A DNA stretch of 64,000 nt from Nicotiana tabacum (Eukaryota; Streptophyta; Magnoliopsida; Solanales; Solanaceae): NCBI RefSeq assembly GCF_000715075.1, contig NC_134100.1:25660609-25724608 (forward strand), in the 5' to 3' direction. Position 1 is the first letter of the stretch, and each line of letters starts with the position of its first letter. Of the stretch, positions 31,620 to 43,380 are shown piece after piece. The notes beneath the pieces were generated by a model. That model ran no database searches. It had not been told where the DNA came from and saw nothing but the letters and a program-made list of their open reading frames with translations. The position numbers and the translations under genes were made by a program.

Positions 31620-33275
31620 AATCAGCATTAGGGTTTTAAAACCCTATACTGAATTTTCCTTTTAATCAGCATTAGGGTTTTAAACCCTAAACTGAATTTT
31701 CCTTTTAGTCAGCATTAGGGTTTTAAACCCTAAACTGAACTTTTTCCTTTCAGCCAGCATTAGGGTTTTAAACCCTAAACTGAGCTTTCCCATGCAATCA
31801 GCATTAGGGTTTTAAACCCTAAACTGAATTTTCCTTTTAGTCAGCATTAGGGTTTTAAACCCTAAACTGAACTTTTTCCTTCCAGCCAGCATTAGAGTTT
31901 TAAACTCTAAACTGAGCTTTTTCATGCAATCAGCATTAGGGTTTTAAACCCTAAACTGAATTTTCCTTTTAGTCAGCATTAGGGTTTTAAACCCTAAACT
32001 GAACTTTTTCCTTTCAGCCAGCATTAGAGTTTTAAACTCTAAACTGAGCTTTTTCATGCAATCAGCATTAGGGTTTTAAACCCTAAACTGAATTTTCCTT
32101 TTAGTCAGCATTAGGGTTTTAAACCCTAAACTGAACTTTTTCCTTTCAGCCAGCATTAGAGTTTTAAACTCTAAACTGAGCTTTTTCATGCAATCAGCAT
32201 TAGGGTTTTAAACCCTAAACTGAACTTTTTCCTTTCAGCCAGCATTAGAGTTTTAAACTCTAAACTGAGCTTTTTCATGCAATCAGCATTAGGGTTTTAA
32301 ACCCTAAACTGAATTTTCCTTTTAGTCAGCATTAGGGTTTTAAACCCTAAACTGAACTTTTTCCTTTCAGCCAGCATTAGAGTTTTAAACTCTAAACTGA
32401 GCTTTTTCATGCAATCAGCATTAGGGTTTTAAACCCTAAACTGAATTTTCCTTTTAGTCAGCATTAGGGTTTTAAACCCTAAACTGAACTTTTTTCTTTC
32501 AGCCAGCATTAGAGTTTTAAACTCTAAACTGAGCTTTTTCATGCAATCAGCATTAGGGTTTTAAACCCTAAACTGAATTTTCCTTTTAGTCAGCATTAGG
32601 GTTTTAAACCCTAAACTGAACTTTTTCCTTTCAGCCAGCATTAGAGTTTTAAACTCTAAACTGAGCTTTTTCATGCAATCAGCATTAGGGTTTTAAACCC
32701 TAAACTGAATTTTCCTTTTAGTCAGCATTAGAGTTTTAAACCCTAAACTGAACTTTTTCCTTTCAGCCAGCATTAGAGTTTTAAACTCTAAACTGAGCTT
32801 TTTCATGCAATCAGCATTAGGGTTTTAAACCCTAAACTGAATTTTCCTTTTAGTCAGCATTAGGGTTTTAAACCCTAAGCTGAACTTTTTCCTTTCAGCC
32901 AGCATTAGAGTTTTAAACTCTAAACTGAGCTTTTTCATGCAATCAGCATTAGGGTTTTAAACCCTAAATTGAATTTTCCTTTTAGTCAGCATTAGGGTTT
33001 TAAACCCTAAACTGAACTTTTTCCTTTTAGTCAGCATTAGGGTTTTTAACCCTAAACAGAACTTTTTCCTTCCAGCCAGCATTAGGGTTTTAAACCCTAA
33101 ATTGAGCTTTTCCATGCAATCAGCATTAGGGTTTTAAACCCTAAACTGAACTTTTCCTTTAATCAGCATTAGGGTTTTAAACCCTAAACTGAATTCTTCC
33201 TTTGTTCGGCATTAGGGTTTTAAACCCTAAACTGAACCTTTCCCCATCTAGTCGGTATTAGGGCTCCAACCCTGA
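31620..33275 (+). repeat. tandem satellite, 43-45-bp monomers in a 132-bp higher-order unit
   Basis: About 38 monomers each carry CAGCATTAGGGTTTTAAACCCTAAACTGA-type sequence. From about 31796 the starts of the AATCAGC monomer recur every 132 bp (31796, 31928, 32060, 32192, then 32281 after loss of one monomer, then 32413, 32545, 32677, 32809, 32941). Each monomer has an inverted pair TTAGGGTTT/AAACCCTAA. In one monomer of the three, both arms are changed to TTAGAG and CTCTAA. The edge monomers are more diverged, as expected for unequal exchange. Confidence 0.95.
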
Positions 33276-33832
33276 ACTGAGCATGCATATCCTCTTTCAT
33301 CAATTTTATGAACTTCCTGGTGAATAATTAACGAAATTTTCCTAGTGAAACTGGGGCAGAAAATTTCGTCCGTTTGTTTTCTCCCGCAGGTCTAACCTCG
33401 AGCCACACGGATCGAAATGACCCACGAGATGAGTCTCAACTCAGAATCAAAGAAGAAAAAGACAAAAGAAGACATCCCGAGATATTAGAGTAAATGGAGA
33501 GCAGATCGACTCCAACATTTGACTAAGGTCCTAAACCCTGCCAATCGCGTCTCACTCAGTATCCCAGAGGTTAAACAAGTCGCTGCAACTCGCAAGCATC
33601 GAGATTCAGATCGGAGTCTACAAGCAGAATCAGCTAAGACCCAAGATCAAGTCGTAAAAGAATCATAGATAGGAATCTTGTAACTAGCAGTTGACGTGCA
33701 TATAAGTAGTTAGTTCAGTTTCCAATTTTCGTTTGGTTGTAATAAGGCGGTCAGTGACGTAGCAGTGACAACAGCAGCAGCAGTAGCAGCAAGCATTGCA
33801 ATCCCATGGTAGTCCCAGCTACCAAAACCTCT

Positions 33833-33899
33833 CGAACTACATTGACCTGATTCCTGTTTAGCCCAGGATATGTAGGAAATCTTTGAAGCAAGATTCGGT
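33833..33899 (+). other. Ogre inter-module structured motif, copy 4 (before the PPT)
   Basis: Second stem CTACAT/ATGTAG and inner hairpin TCCTG-TTTAGCC-CAGGA are perfect. The outer pairing is CGAA/TTCG. The counterpart at 49456-49522 has TCCTT/AAGGA. Confidence 0.75.
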
Positions 33900-34002
33900 C
33901 AGATCTTTCAAAAAAAACATGCTTCATACGGAGTGGTCCATAGGCAAAAATCGCTCATACACGCTCACTTTATCTTTGCACGAAAACTATTCGTGTTTCC
34001 GA

Positions 34003-34017
34003 ACAAAGAGGGGCAGC
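34003..34017 (+). other. polypurine tract of the Ogre element
   Basis: ACAAAGAGGGGCAGC lies immediately before the 3' LTR. It matches the PPT of the inner element (49343-49357, minus strand: GCAAAGAGGGGCAGC). Confidence 0.9.
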
Positions 34018-37000
34018 TGTGAGCACGTGATTTTTGTTTTTTGCGCGACAGTCGCTCCAAAAGAATAAAAATTGGTCCTGCTGTAAAATTTTTGGATTTC
34101 TGTGCGGCACTTTGTTGATTTATTTGTGACTTTGGCCCATTTTTATTTATTTACTTTATTAAAACAAAATTCAAAAAAAAAAATGTGTACGTGTCATACA
34201 TAATCTGAACCGTAACATGGTTTAAATAGAAAGGCATAAACAGGCATCTTTGTCCGTGATTTTGTTTTATTTGATTTTACTTGTTTTGAAATATTTTAGT
34301 GTGTGTGCGAATAATTGTATTGAGTGTGTATTTAATTTTTGATTTTTTTGTTTAGTTTTGTTTTTAAAATAAATAAGGAAAAGAAATAAAAATAATAAAA
34401 AAAAGAAAAGAAAAGGTCCCTTCTTCCTTTCCGGACTTGGGCCAATTTGTCAAAATTGGCCCAAACAAATAATGCCCAAAACCCAGGCCTGCCCGGTCCA
34501 GACCACCTGATACCCAGGGCGTCCAAACGACGCCGTTTTGGTCCAGTGTGATCTGGGCCGTTGATCTCAGAGTGATCAACGGCCAAGATCAACTCCCCAT
34601 AACCCGCTAATGGCCTCGACCCGTTTCCACCCGGACCAACCCAAACCCCCATTAGTTGAAACGACACCGTTTCCCCTAAACTCTTAGATCCAGACCGTAG
34701 ATCTTGATTGATCTAACGGTTGAGATCCACCTACCCACTAACTATATAAGCCCATAATCCTACCCTGCCCCCCTATCCGAACCCCAGCCTTCGTCTCCAC
34801 AAACCCTTCCCCTCAAACCCTAGCCGCCCCTGCACACCTTCACCAGAAACCCGGCGGCATGAACGCCGGTGACCTCCACCTGAACACCATAGAACCCCCA
34901 TGCCATCCTGAACCCAAATCTACCAACCACACACTTCGAATCCTATCCCACCTTCTCAAATCTTCATTTGAAGATTCGAGTCGGAACCTAATCTACACTG
35001 ATCTGCTTTAAATTCATACCAGACACTCCCCAGACCCCCCTCGTGACCAAACCATACTTGGTTTGGTCCGAATCTGATCAGGGAAGCATGAATCCCAGAT
35101 CTGAGTTTTGGAAATTTTGTGTTCCTCCGTCACTGGTTCAACCGAAGAGATTAAGGTCTAATGGACTTTAATCAAAGTGTTTCTCATCTGAGAAACACTT
35201 CGTTTAAAGTCCGTTCAGCCTTAAGAAAGGCCTGACCAAGTCCGAGTTAAGGTTTTTGATCTGTTGCGGTTTAAGGTGAGTTTTTTTCTTTTCTTAGTTG
35301 TTTTGGTTCGTTTGATTGTTGTAAGGGTCTGTTCGTTTTCTGTTCATGTCCTTGACTTCTATCAACTGTGCTTCAACCACTTTGCCTGAACCTCTGTTGT
35401 TTGTCTAAATCCCCCCTCCTATTCTGATAAGGCATTATATATTTGTTTGTGCAAGTAGCTGATTTTTGAGTTTGGACTGACTAGTTGACTCCTCGAGTGC
35501 ATTTCTGCTTAGTCAGTATAATTCAAACCATGTATCGATACTGTTTAAATGTCTGATTTTTGGCTACGATTGTGTATGTTAATGCTAATATAGTCGAGTC
35601 GACATGTGTCGTCAATTAGTTTCAACTGTCCGAACAATAACAAATCGACTTACTTCTGCTAAGCATTTGTTGAGTCAATTAAGAACCAGTTTTTGTTTAC
35701 TTATAGCTGTTGAATTGGATCAGTAATGTAAGAGGGATGTTTGGTTTAAATTCTGAATTGGAGGGCATGTGCACTCCTGCACAGCATGTGCATTGGTGCA
35801 CCTCATGTGCCTTGTGCCCAGCCTGTGGCCTGCATAAAGGTCTTTGTTAAGTTTTAAATGGTTTGACAGCATATGTTGTCAGATATATCCTACTGCCCAT
35901 ATTTGCTTTTAGTTAATAAAATGGGAAGGTTTAAGCCTGCCAGGGGAATGATGGGGTTTTAATACTTAATTAGCTAAAGTGGAACTGAAAATGGAAGGCA
36001 CATGGGAGGGTACTGTGATATTCTAAAACAGGCTGTCAAAAGGGTTGGTGTTAAGGCTTATAAAGGGGGGATAGACATACAGAAGAAAGGGATCGGATAG
36101 AGATAGACGGAATTAGAGGGGCTAAAAAATACAGGGAGAGGGGAAAATACACTGTGAGGAGTTTTGAAAGAGAAAGCTTGAAATACATACATTGTGAGGA
36201 TAGAAAAGAAAAAGAAAGAGTTGGCAGGAATAGAAAGAGAGCAAGAAAGAGATAAAACAGATTAAGAAATCAGAAACTTGGTCTTGTTTGTCTGAAGTTC
36301 ATCTATTGTCAATACGTTAGGCAGTGTTCCTTCTTCTAAATTTCAATCGAGATTATTGTTAGTGTTTTGTTGCATTTGGTATATTCCGGAATTGGATTGT
36401 CTGGAGTATTGTTGCCATCACACTGTGTGCTGTTTCATTTGGCTGTTTCTTCTTCAACTCTAGTTCCACCTCGCAACAGAATCCTTTCTGTTGTGCTGTT
36501 CTGATTGCTGCTGCTATTTTGCTCACTATTGCTGCTGCATTTCTGTCCTGCTGCTACTGTTAATTCTGCTTCTTGCTGCTGCTGATTCCCCCATCTTCTT
36601 CTTCTTCTCCTTTGCATTTTCAGCATTTTCAGGTACACATTTCAAGTCCCATATTGATGTAATTGAAACAGTTTGAAAGCATGAAATGAAAAAGGTTGAA
36701 GAAGTTCAAGTATTCGTTGTAATATTCATAGTACATTAACAGGCCTGTGAAAATTGATTAGTTTATAATTCAACAGTTCGAAAGTATGTACTGATATTCG
36801 ACTGAGTTTATCCTGTTGTATTTTAGCTCGGTAGTTGTTTGTTAATATGGGCATGTATACTTCGACCTTATACAATACTGTTCCTGTTTCATTTAGTTTT
36901 TTTAGTTAAGATTAGTCCACATAAGTTTAGTTAAGTTCAACTCGAGAAGTGTTCGGATTAAGTGTTGTATTTCGTTAGCTCGTACATGATTCTTTGTCAA

Positions 37001-38000
37001 ATTAATTGGTTTTACTTTGCCAGTCATCCTTTAATCTAGCCCAAATAAGTTCAGTTAAGTTCAACAAGAAATTTTTTCGTATGTAATGTTCGGATTAAGT
37101 ATTGCATTTCATCAATCTCATATATAATCTTTTTGTTCGACCAAAGCATTTTCGTAAGGCATGATGTTTTTTTACTTTATAAGTAATTAATCAGAAATTG
37201 ATAGGAGTCTGATTTAGGCCAAAACATATACTTCAATTAGCATACATTTTTCGTTCTTCTATCTCTGGAAACAAAATAATAGAAATGTAGTCACTGTAGG
37301 ATGCCCTTCTAAAATAATGAGACGAGCCTCGCCAAATAAAAATACAAATTACGGGGCCCTCAATAATTGACAATGATAAATATTTAGAGTTTGGGAGGGA
37401 CGGTTTAGTGAATTCCACTGCCTTCCCCAAAGATAATAACGCGTTTAGATTCTTTAGGCGCGACTTTAAGTAAATTATATTCTTAAAATCGGGTGCACAT
37501 TGATGTGACCCAAATCCAAGTCTCAACGGAGTCAAAATGTGTTAACAACTACGGGTGCATTGATTGTGACGTGGTTCGAGATGCATTTTCACGACGTTGC
37601 AATTCTATAAAAATAAATGATAATAATAAAAGCGGTTTAAACTTAATAAAAGCACATAAGTCATAACATGTATTTAAATCAGATATTTAGCCATTATAAC
37701 AATTTAAGCGACCGTGCTAGAACCACGGGATTCGAGGGTGCCTAACACCTTCCCTCGGGTCAACAGAATTCCTTACTTAGAATTTCTGGTTCGCAGACTT
37801 CATTTGGAAAAGTCTAAAATTTCCTCGATTTGGGATTCAAGATAAACCGGTGACTTGGGACACCAAAAGCCAAACCTTTCCCAAGTGGCGACTCTGAATT
37901 AAATAAATAATCTCATTTCGAATATTGTCACTTAAATTGGAAAAACTCCACCCGCGCATTTAACCCTTCGGGGCCGGGCGCGCAAAAAGGAGGTGTGACA
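34018..38000 (+). mobile_element. 3' LTR of the Ogre element
   Basis: Begins TGTGAGCACG and ends GGTGTGACA. It is nearly identical to 14667-18636, with about 36 mostly transition differences counted by eye and a 13-bp extra segment near 34806. The TATA box is at about 34743 and the terminal hairpin at 37733-37757. Confidence 0.95.
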
Positions 38001-38005
38001 GTCAT

Positions 38006-38112
38006 CGAAAACAGCCTCTCTACCTTTTTAAAGATAGGGGTAAGATCTGCGTACACTCTACCCTCCCCAAACCCTGCTTGTGGGACTACACTGGATTTGT
38101 TGTTGTCGTTGG
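38006..38112 (+). mobile_element. SINE, right part (Au/SolS-like)
   Basis: This continues 14651-14666. Diagnostic phrases are ACAGCCTCTCTACC, GGGGTAAGATCTGCGTACA, CTACCCTCCCC, TTGTGGGACTACACTGG and a TTGTTGTTG tail. The remaining bases up to 38202 are AT-rich and unassigned. Confidence 0.75.
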
Positions 38113-38208
38113 CACATGCTAAAAGTGAAAAAAAGCCCTTATAATAATTGTCGAAACATGAGGTTTCTAATAATATTAACGTTTCCTACAAGATTCAACA
38201 AACTCTTT

Positions 38209-38855
38209 TGTTTACCTCGAAAAATACGAGTAACAACTAAATAAAATTAGTGGTTTTAAAGCTATGTGATTTAGTTCAATACCAATTAATAATCAAGAAA
38301 TATGAAGTAGAAATGAAAAATAGAAATGATTCAAACCAATGTTACTTAGCAGCAGTGACCTCGAGGTAGCTGAGGGTAGTAAGAACAATTAAGTAATTAA
38401 TAAAAATAAAGCAAGAACAATGGAGCTAAGGACAATACTGATGAACAGTAGGCAAAAAGGAAAAGCGTATATTCTTTTCTCAGTGATGATAAGATGATCT
38501 TACAAATAATTGGGGTCCGCTTTATATAATAGGGGAATCCTAAATAAGAAATATTTCTATTTACAGTAAAGAATATTCTTGGTACAGTTGTCTAACCGCC
38601 TAGTACGAAATCGTACAATCCTATTCCGAGATTTGAGCCATGACTCTGGGGACGTGGCAGGATTCCAACTCATTCTGGTACAAATCCATAACAGCACTAT
38701 TTCGAGGTCGAGCACACTCAACCTTAGTGTGCATCGTGCCTCGGCTTCGAACCCGGGTTTAGTCCCTCGAGCTCAAACTTGATCTCGCCCGGACTCGAAC
38801 TTAGGATGGGTCCTCGAGCTTGTGAATCTGAGTCATGTAATTTTGACCATATACA
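38209..38855 (-). mobile_element. 3' LTR of the Tat element
   Basis: 647 bp. In element orientation it begins TGTATATGGTC (TGTTTACGGTC in the 5' LTR). The polypurine tract AAACGCGGGGACTATC adjoins it at 38856-38871 on the minus strand. It lacks a 15-bp duplication around GACCTCGAG that the 5' LTR has at about 62976-62990. Confidence 0.85.
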
Positions 38856-39053
38856 GATAGTCCCCGCGTTTCTTAGAATAAGATGATAAGAAATGATTTG
38901 ATCTCGATCTCCTCGATGTCTTGATCATGATGCTAGTCTCGTGATGTCTGCGTCTGAAGTGACTGAAAGGTTGCATCTGCATGACTTCCTAGGTCATTAA
39001 TTAGAGGTGGTTGACGGTCGGCTTTTCAGCTTCCGCAGTATGATTAAATGACC

Positions 39054-39064
39054 TTTATAAATAG
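39054..39064 (+). promoter_or_regulatory. TATA box of the antisense gene
   Basis: TTTATAAATAG lies about 140 bp upstream of the antisense ATG at 39195 and is not part of the LTR. It is a well-formed TATA box facing away from the LTR. Confidence 0.55.
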
Positions 39065-39194
39065 ATAAACTTCACGCTCTTGCAAACTTTATTCTCATAT
39101 AATTCCCAAAGCCTTATTAGCTCTTTCAATTTCTCTGAATTCTTCCTTCTCTTCACTATCAACATTCTCCATTTTCTTGAATTCTAATATTATA

Positions 39195-41718
39195 ATGGCC
39201 AAGACCTCTAAATCGATTCCCCAAAAGGAAAATGCTCCTTCATCTTCTCGATCGACCAAGGGAAAACCAGTAGTGCCCCCTCGTATTGAGGAATGCAATC
39301 CCCCGCCATGCAAAATAACATCTGATTTCAAGATCGAGAAACCTGTATCGATGACAGGCCGATGCGAACCCATGTCTCGGTACGTCTGTTTGATAACCAA
39401 GGACGAGCTCGAGCAGGTGAAGAAAGATTGCAACTGGGGTGACAAAGATGTGGTGATCCCCTCACTGGAAGAGGACATCACTACTCATAAAGCGGGGTAC
39501 TTAAGCGTATACCTACCCATTCACGTTGGGTCCTGCCGACCCAACTTTGGGTATCATAGATCCAGTTATTCTCGACTTATGTCAATGGTACCAAGTGACG
39601 ATTGGCCAGATCTACCCTTTATTCTGGCAAATTTTTCATTTGATCAGATTCTTTTCGAGCTAGGTCAAGGGGATACCTTTCACCCTTGACCATTTAATTA
39701 GGTTGTACAGTCCTCGACTATACCCAGGTGGCTTGATAAAACTGCAATGTCGATCCATGAAGTCTCTCTTCTCCAACACCGATGAAGACAAAGACCGAGG
39801 ATGGATGAGCCAGTTTGTCCAAGTCAGGACCTCCGACTTGATTCCTACCGAGAGGATGCCATTCCTTGAGGAATGGAACATGGAACGTAAGTACATAGCG
39901 ACTTTATACCTTGCTTCCCTTTTTCTTTCATGATTTTATCTTTTTCTCGATATAATCCTTCTCCGATGGTGCAACTGTCGCTTGGTTTCCTAGGGCGGTC
40001 CAGGACCTTGAGGGTTGGGTCCGCAAACTGGCCTCTACTTCTTCTTATGCGAAGCGCTGCTGGCGCAATTTAGCCAAAGGACGATGGGAGGCAAAAAACC
40101 ACGATGAGTTTTCTTGTTTGCTTACTTGTATTCCTTAACGTAATACTTACTTCATTTTTATGCAGGCCCCGGAGAAGGTACTAAAATGCGACTGCCCCTG
40201 CCTGGTGAAGAAGAGATCTCAAAGCCTCCCAAAGAAAATAAGAGAAAGAAGGGGTCATCTGCAAATACCCCGAGGTGAAAGAAAATCAAAGCTCGAAAGC
40301 CCAAGGCTGACACCATGGCCCTATCTCCGGAAATGGCTCAACGCCTTCGGGATCAGGAGGAAGAGGAAGAGAATGATGACTGCCTCCTAGTAGCTCGGGA
40401 AAGAGGAAGCCCTAACGCTTCGAATAATGATGAACCGACAACGACGAAGGAGGTTAAATCTTGAACCTAAGAAATTTCATAGGGGAGATGAGCAAAGTCT
40501 CCGAGCCATCAAGCAGAAAAGGTGCTCCTCGTCCCGGGTGACGTTTGGTGAGTGAGCTTAAAGTGCCTAATTTTGAGGCTTTTCAAAGTCAGGATAACAC
40601 CCCAAGTGAGTCACTTGGGGTAATCAACATAGATGGCTCGCCGCAGGGCCCGGTGTTTTTTGAGGGGCAACTCCGAATTGCCCAGGATATGGAGACTCCT
40701 GATGTGGCAACGCCTCATAAAGAGAACGATATTTTTCGGGAGTGTCTCGCGGGAATCGAAGAAGGTCCCGATCTTTATTCCTTGTTAATCTTGAGGAAGC
40801 TGAGAAGCTCCTCAAACAAGTAAGTTTATTCTTTCATTATTTTAAGTTTAATCTTCATCTTTCTGATTCTGACCTCCTTTCCTTGTAAAAAGGTCGTGTC
40901 GCCAAATCTCAGACTGAGCTTGCCCGATGTGAAGTCAAGCTTAAGAAAGTCTTGGAATAGAGGGACAACCTTAAAATCCTCTATGTCAAGAAAGAGGGGG
41001 AGATCAGCGATCTACGAGTGGAATTGAAGAAAGCTTGTTAAGAACAGGCCAAGTTTATTGACGAGGTAATATAGTCTTTGAGGGTTTGTTATGTACTTGT
41101 TTGTTTTAACGACTAATACTTTTAATTTCGCAGTTCCATCAGAAGGGCGAATTGGTGTTGCAGCTTCGGGAGGAGCTTAAGACGAAAGAGGCCGAGACCT
41201 TGGGGTGGAGACAAGGCATGGACAATCTTGTCTCTAAGAAGGAAACTCTTCGAGAGCAGCTGGCTTCACTCGAACACTAGCTTCAAAGTGTGAAGGAGGA
41301 GAGCCTAGCTCGGGGTCGTGAAATCGAGGGGCTTAAAGCAAGATCCGTTGCTGAGCTGGCCAAGGCCAAATCTAACGCTAAGGCCATTGCATCTTCGTAC
41401 CAAGTCGATGATGAAGCAGCTAATGCTCAGGCAAAGGAAATCTCTGTTGCGGCAGAAGTCAAGCTATCAAGTGCACTTGACCATTCTAGGCGACAATCCC
41501 GTAGGGTAACGCTCGAGGAGGTACATGCTCGCAGCTTTGATCTCTCAGCCGATATTGAAAGGGCGAATATTTTGGAGGAAGAGAGTGCCACTCTGCTTTC
41601 TGACGAGGATGATTCAGCCAGTGGCTCTGAGAGTGGAGGGGACGAAGATGGAGTCCCCGAGGGTGAGGCTCTCGAAGGTGCGGCTCCTGCAACTGCCGAA
41701 GATATGACCCCGAAGTAG
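39195..41718 (+). pseudogene. antisense gene (aORF) with putative gypsy-type transposon domain
   Basis: This gene is on the strand opposite to the host element. Exon 1 starts at ATG 39195 (MAKTSKSIPQ). After one frameshift near 39690 it reads PRLYPGGLIKLQ and WMSQFVQVRTSDLIP, the pattern I recall for Pfam Transposase_28 (putative gypsy type transposon). A strong donor GTAAGTAC is at 39887 with an acceptor at 39993, then VQDLEGWVRKLASTSSYAKRCW. Other splice signals are acceptor 40165, donor 40820, acceptor 40892, donor 41066 and acceptor 41133. The C-terminal part is coiled-coil-like and ends in an acidic tail at 41718. Several in-frame stops (for example near 40958 and 41279) make this copy dead. 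Function of the family is unknown. Confidence 0.75.
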
Positions 41719-43380
41719 TTTTAGGTTTCTTTATTTTTCTTTTGTGTAAAGGCCCCTCGTGGGCATTGTAAATATATTTTTGCAAAACTCTCTTTAAAAA
41801 CACAAGGTATCCTTTTGTTTTATCCTCGACTTATGTTGAATTTTGTTCTTATTTGTGGAAGATTTCGATAATTCGAGTACCGGTTTGGACTCAGAACTTA
41901 GTAAATACCTTAGGTTTTTATTAGGTCAGTATAATACCCTTTAAGGTTTTAGATAATCCTCAATTTGATATGAGCTCGGAACAATGGGAATCTTGGGTCC
42001 GAGTTGAGTGAGAACCAAGTCTCGAACTCTCATATGCTTTTGGCCCTTGAGCTCTTTTAAGCTGGCCCTTAGGCTCTTATATATCGGTTCTTATGCTCTT
42101 TAAGTTGGCCCTTAGGCTCTTAGACATCGGCCCTTAGTCTCTTTATGCTGGGTCATTTTGGCCTCAAATATGGCTATAATTTTTTCCTCTTTTTCGGCTA
42201 AAAGACTTGGTAAAAATTTTGTATGCCTTAGCATGTATTTTTTTGTTCCCGTTGGGTTTTTAGAGGGTTCGACGTGTCGGAACCTTATTAGTAATTTGTC
42301 TGTGTAAACATAATCAAATACCTCTTGAGTTTTTTTCGAAGGTTGATGCTTATCAAAGCCTTTAAATTATTCGAGGGCTGAATTTATCGAAGTCTTTAGG
42401 TGTTTCGAGGGCTGAATGTATCGAAGCCCTTTATATTTTGCTTTTGCCAATGGTTGCCTAATTTAATCGGTTTTTCAATGTTCAAAGGCCTTTAATTTAT
42501 GGCAGAAGTCGAACGTCTCCGAGCCGCATTATTTTGGCCGGAGCCTTTATATGACTGTAGTCTTTAATATGGTCGTAGCCTTCGGGTATGTCACTTGGAC
42601 TTGTTTCCCGATAACTTTTCCAACTTGTCTGAAGAGTTAGTCCCTGAGTACATTTGCCTTGGCCTTTGTTTCAAGGGGGTTCCTCTTTGAGGTTTTATGG
42701 GTTTAACTTTTTGATAACACAGATGTATTGACTATCAGTGACAATCCCCGAGTATTTCGAGGTGCTTTGGCACTTGAGCCGCTTCCCGTAGGATTGTAAG
42801 TGTAGAGCTCGTATGATAGTAAACTTCATTGAGATACAAAGTATTTTTGATATAACCAGAATGCTTCTTCAAATAATTGATACATGCGTACATGTTTTGC
42901 CGTCAGGGCTCGACTATTCTACATGGACACGGTTCATTTGACCGTTTGGCCCATTACAAAGTTCTCCTATCGAGGCCTTCTTAGGCGTGAAGTATTTTTC
43001 TCAAAATATAACCTCTGAGGGTGATGCCCCCAGTATTCGAGGTTGATTGAAAAGAAGCCTTGGATACTGTTGAGTTTTTCTTAGGTAGCACATAATAGTT
43101 GCCTCGTTAAAAACCTTGCCGGTAAAACCCATTTGGGACAAAATCCAATCTAAGGGAAAAAAGAGTGCAACGCGTGGTTTAAAACCTAAGGTCTTCATGT
43201 AAAAAACAATTGTATGCCTTCGATCGAAAATTTGTAATGAGGTAGTTTTAAACTCAAATGGACAAAAAGGATAAAGTCGTACCTTAGCAGTAGTATCGTT
43301 TGAGCAATGATATGTTCCAGTTGTTTGGCAATTATTGACCTTCCATTGTGTTGAGTTTGTAAGATCCTTTACCGAGGACT
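41719..43380. other. non-coding region between antisense gene and integrase
   Basis: No supported gene. At about 42030-42160 there are four imperfect copies of a GGCCCTTAGGCTCTT-type unit of roughly 40 bp. At 42340-42440 the phrases CGAGGGCTGAAT and ATCGAAGCC recur. It probably contains the 3' end of the antisense transcript, and its other strand is the Tat element 3' UTR. Confidence 0.5.

Larger units (their letters stand above)
29882..34002 (+). other. Ogre 3' UTR, 4.1 kb, repeat-rich
   Basis: No ORF here is convincing. In order it holds the structured motif at 30023-30082, three spaced copies of an ATGAGAGAG-containing block (30245-30430), a decayed tandem array with CCCCACAGAGTTTC and TTTTGTACAA phrases (about 30855-31185), the 132-bp higher-order satellite (31620-33275), the phrase AACTGGGGCAGAAAATTT (33351) that is mirrored near 49995, and the last structured motif. 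The 3' UTR of plant Tat elements is known to be hypervariable and to seed satellites. Confidence 0.75.
14667..38000 (+). mobile_element. complete Ogre (Ty3/gypsy, Tat lineage) retrotransposon, 23.3 kb
   Basis: Two LTRs of 3970 and 3983 bp, both TGTGAGCACG...GTGTGACA, are flanked by a perfect 5-bp duplication GTCAT (14662-14666 and 38001-38005). The order is LTR, Arg-type PBS, long leader, ORF1, gag-protease, intron, RT-RNaseH-aRNaseH-integrase, long 3' UTR with satellite, PPT, LTR. Size, extra ORF1, pro/RT intron and PBS type all match the Ogre group. By eye the LTRs differ at about 36 positions plus a 13-bp indel, roughly 0.9%. All three large ORFs are open, so this copy looks young and possibly still competent. 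Confidence 0.95.

Noticed and set aside
31620..33275. CRISPR-like array of short repeats
   Set aside because: Monomers are continuous tandem repeats without unique spacers, inside a plant retrotransposon 3' UTR.
31620..33275. interstitial telomere block
   Set aside because: TTAGGGTTT appears once per 44-bp monomer and in inverted pairs, not as a head-to-tail TTTAGGG array.
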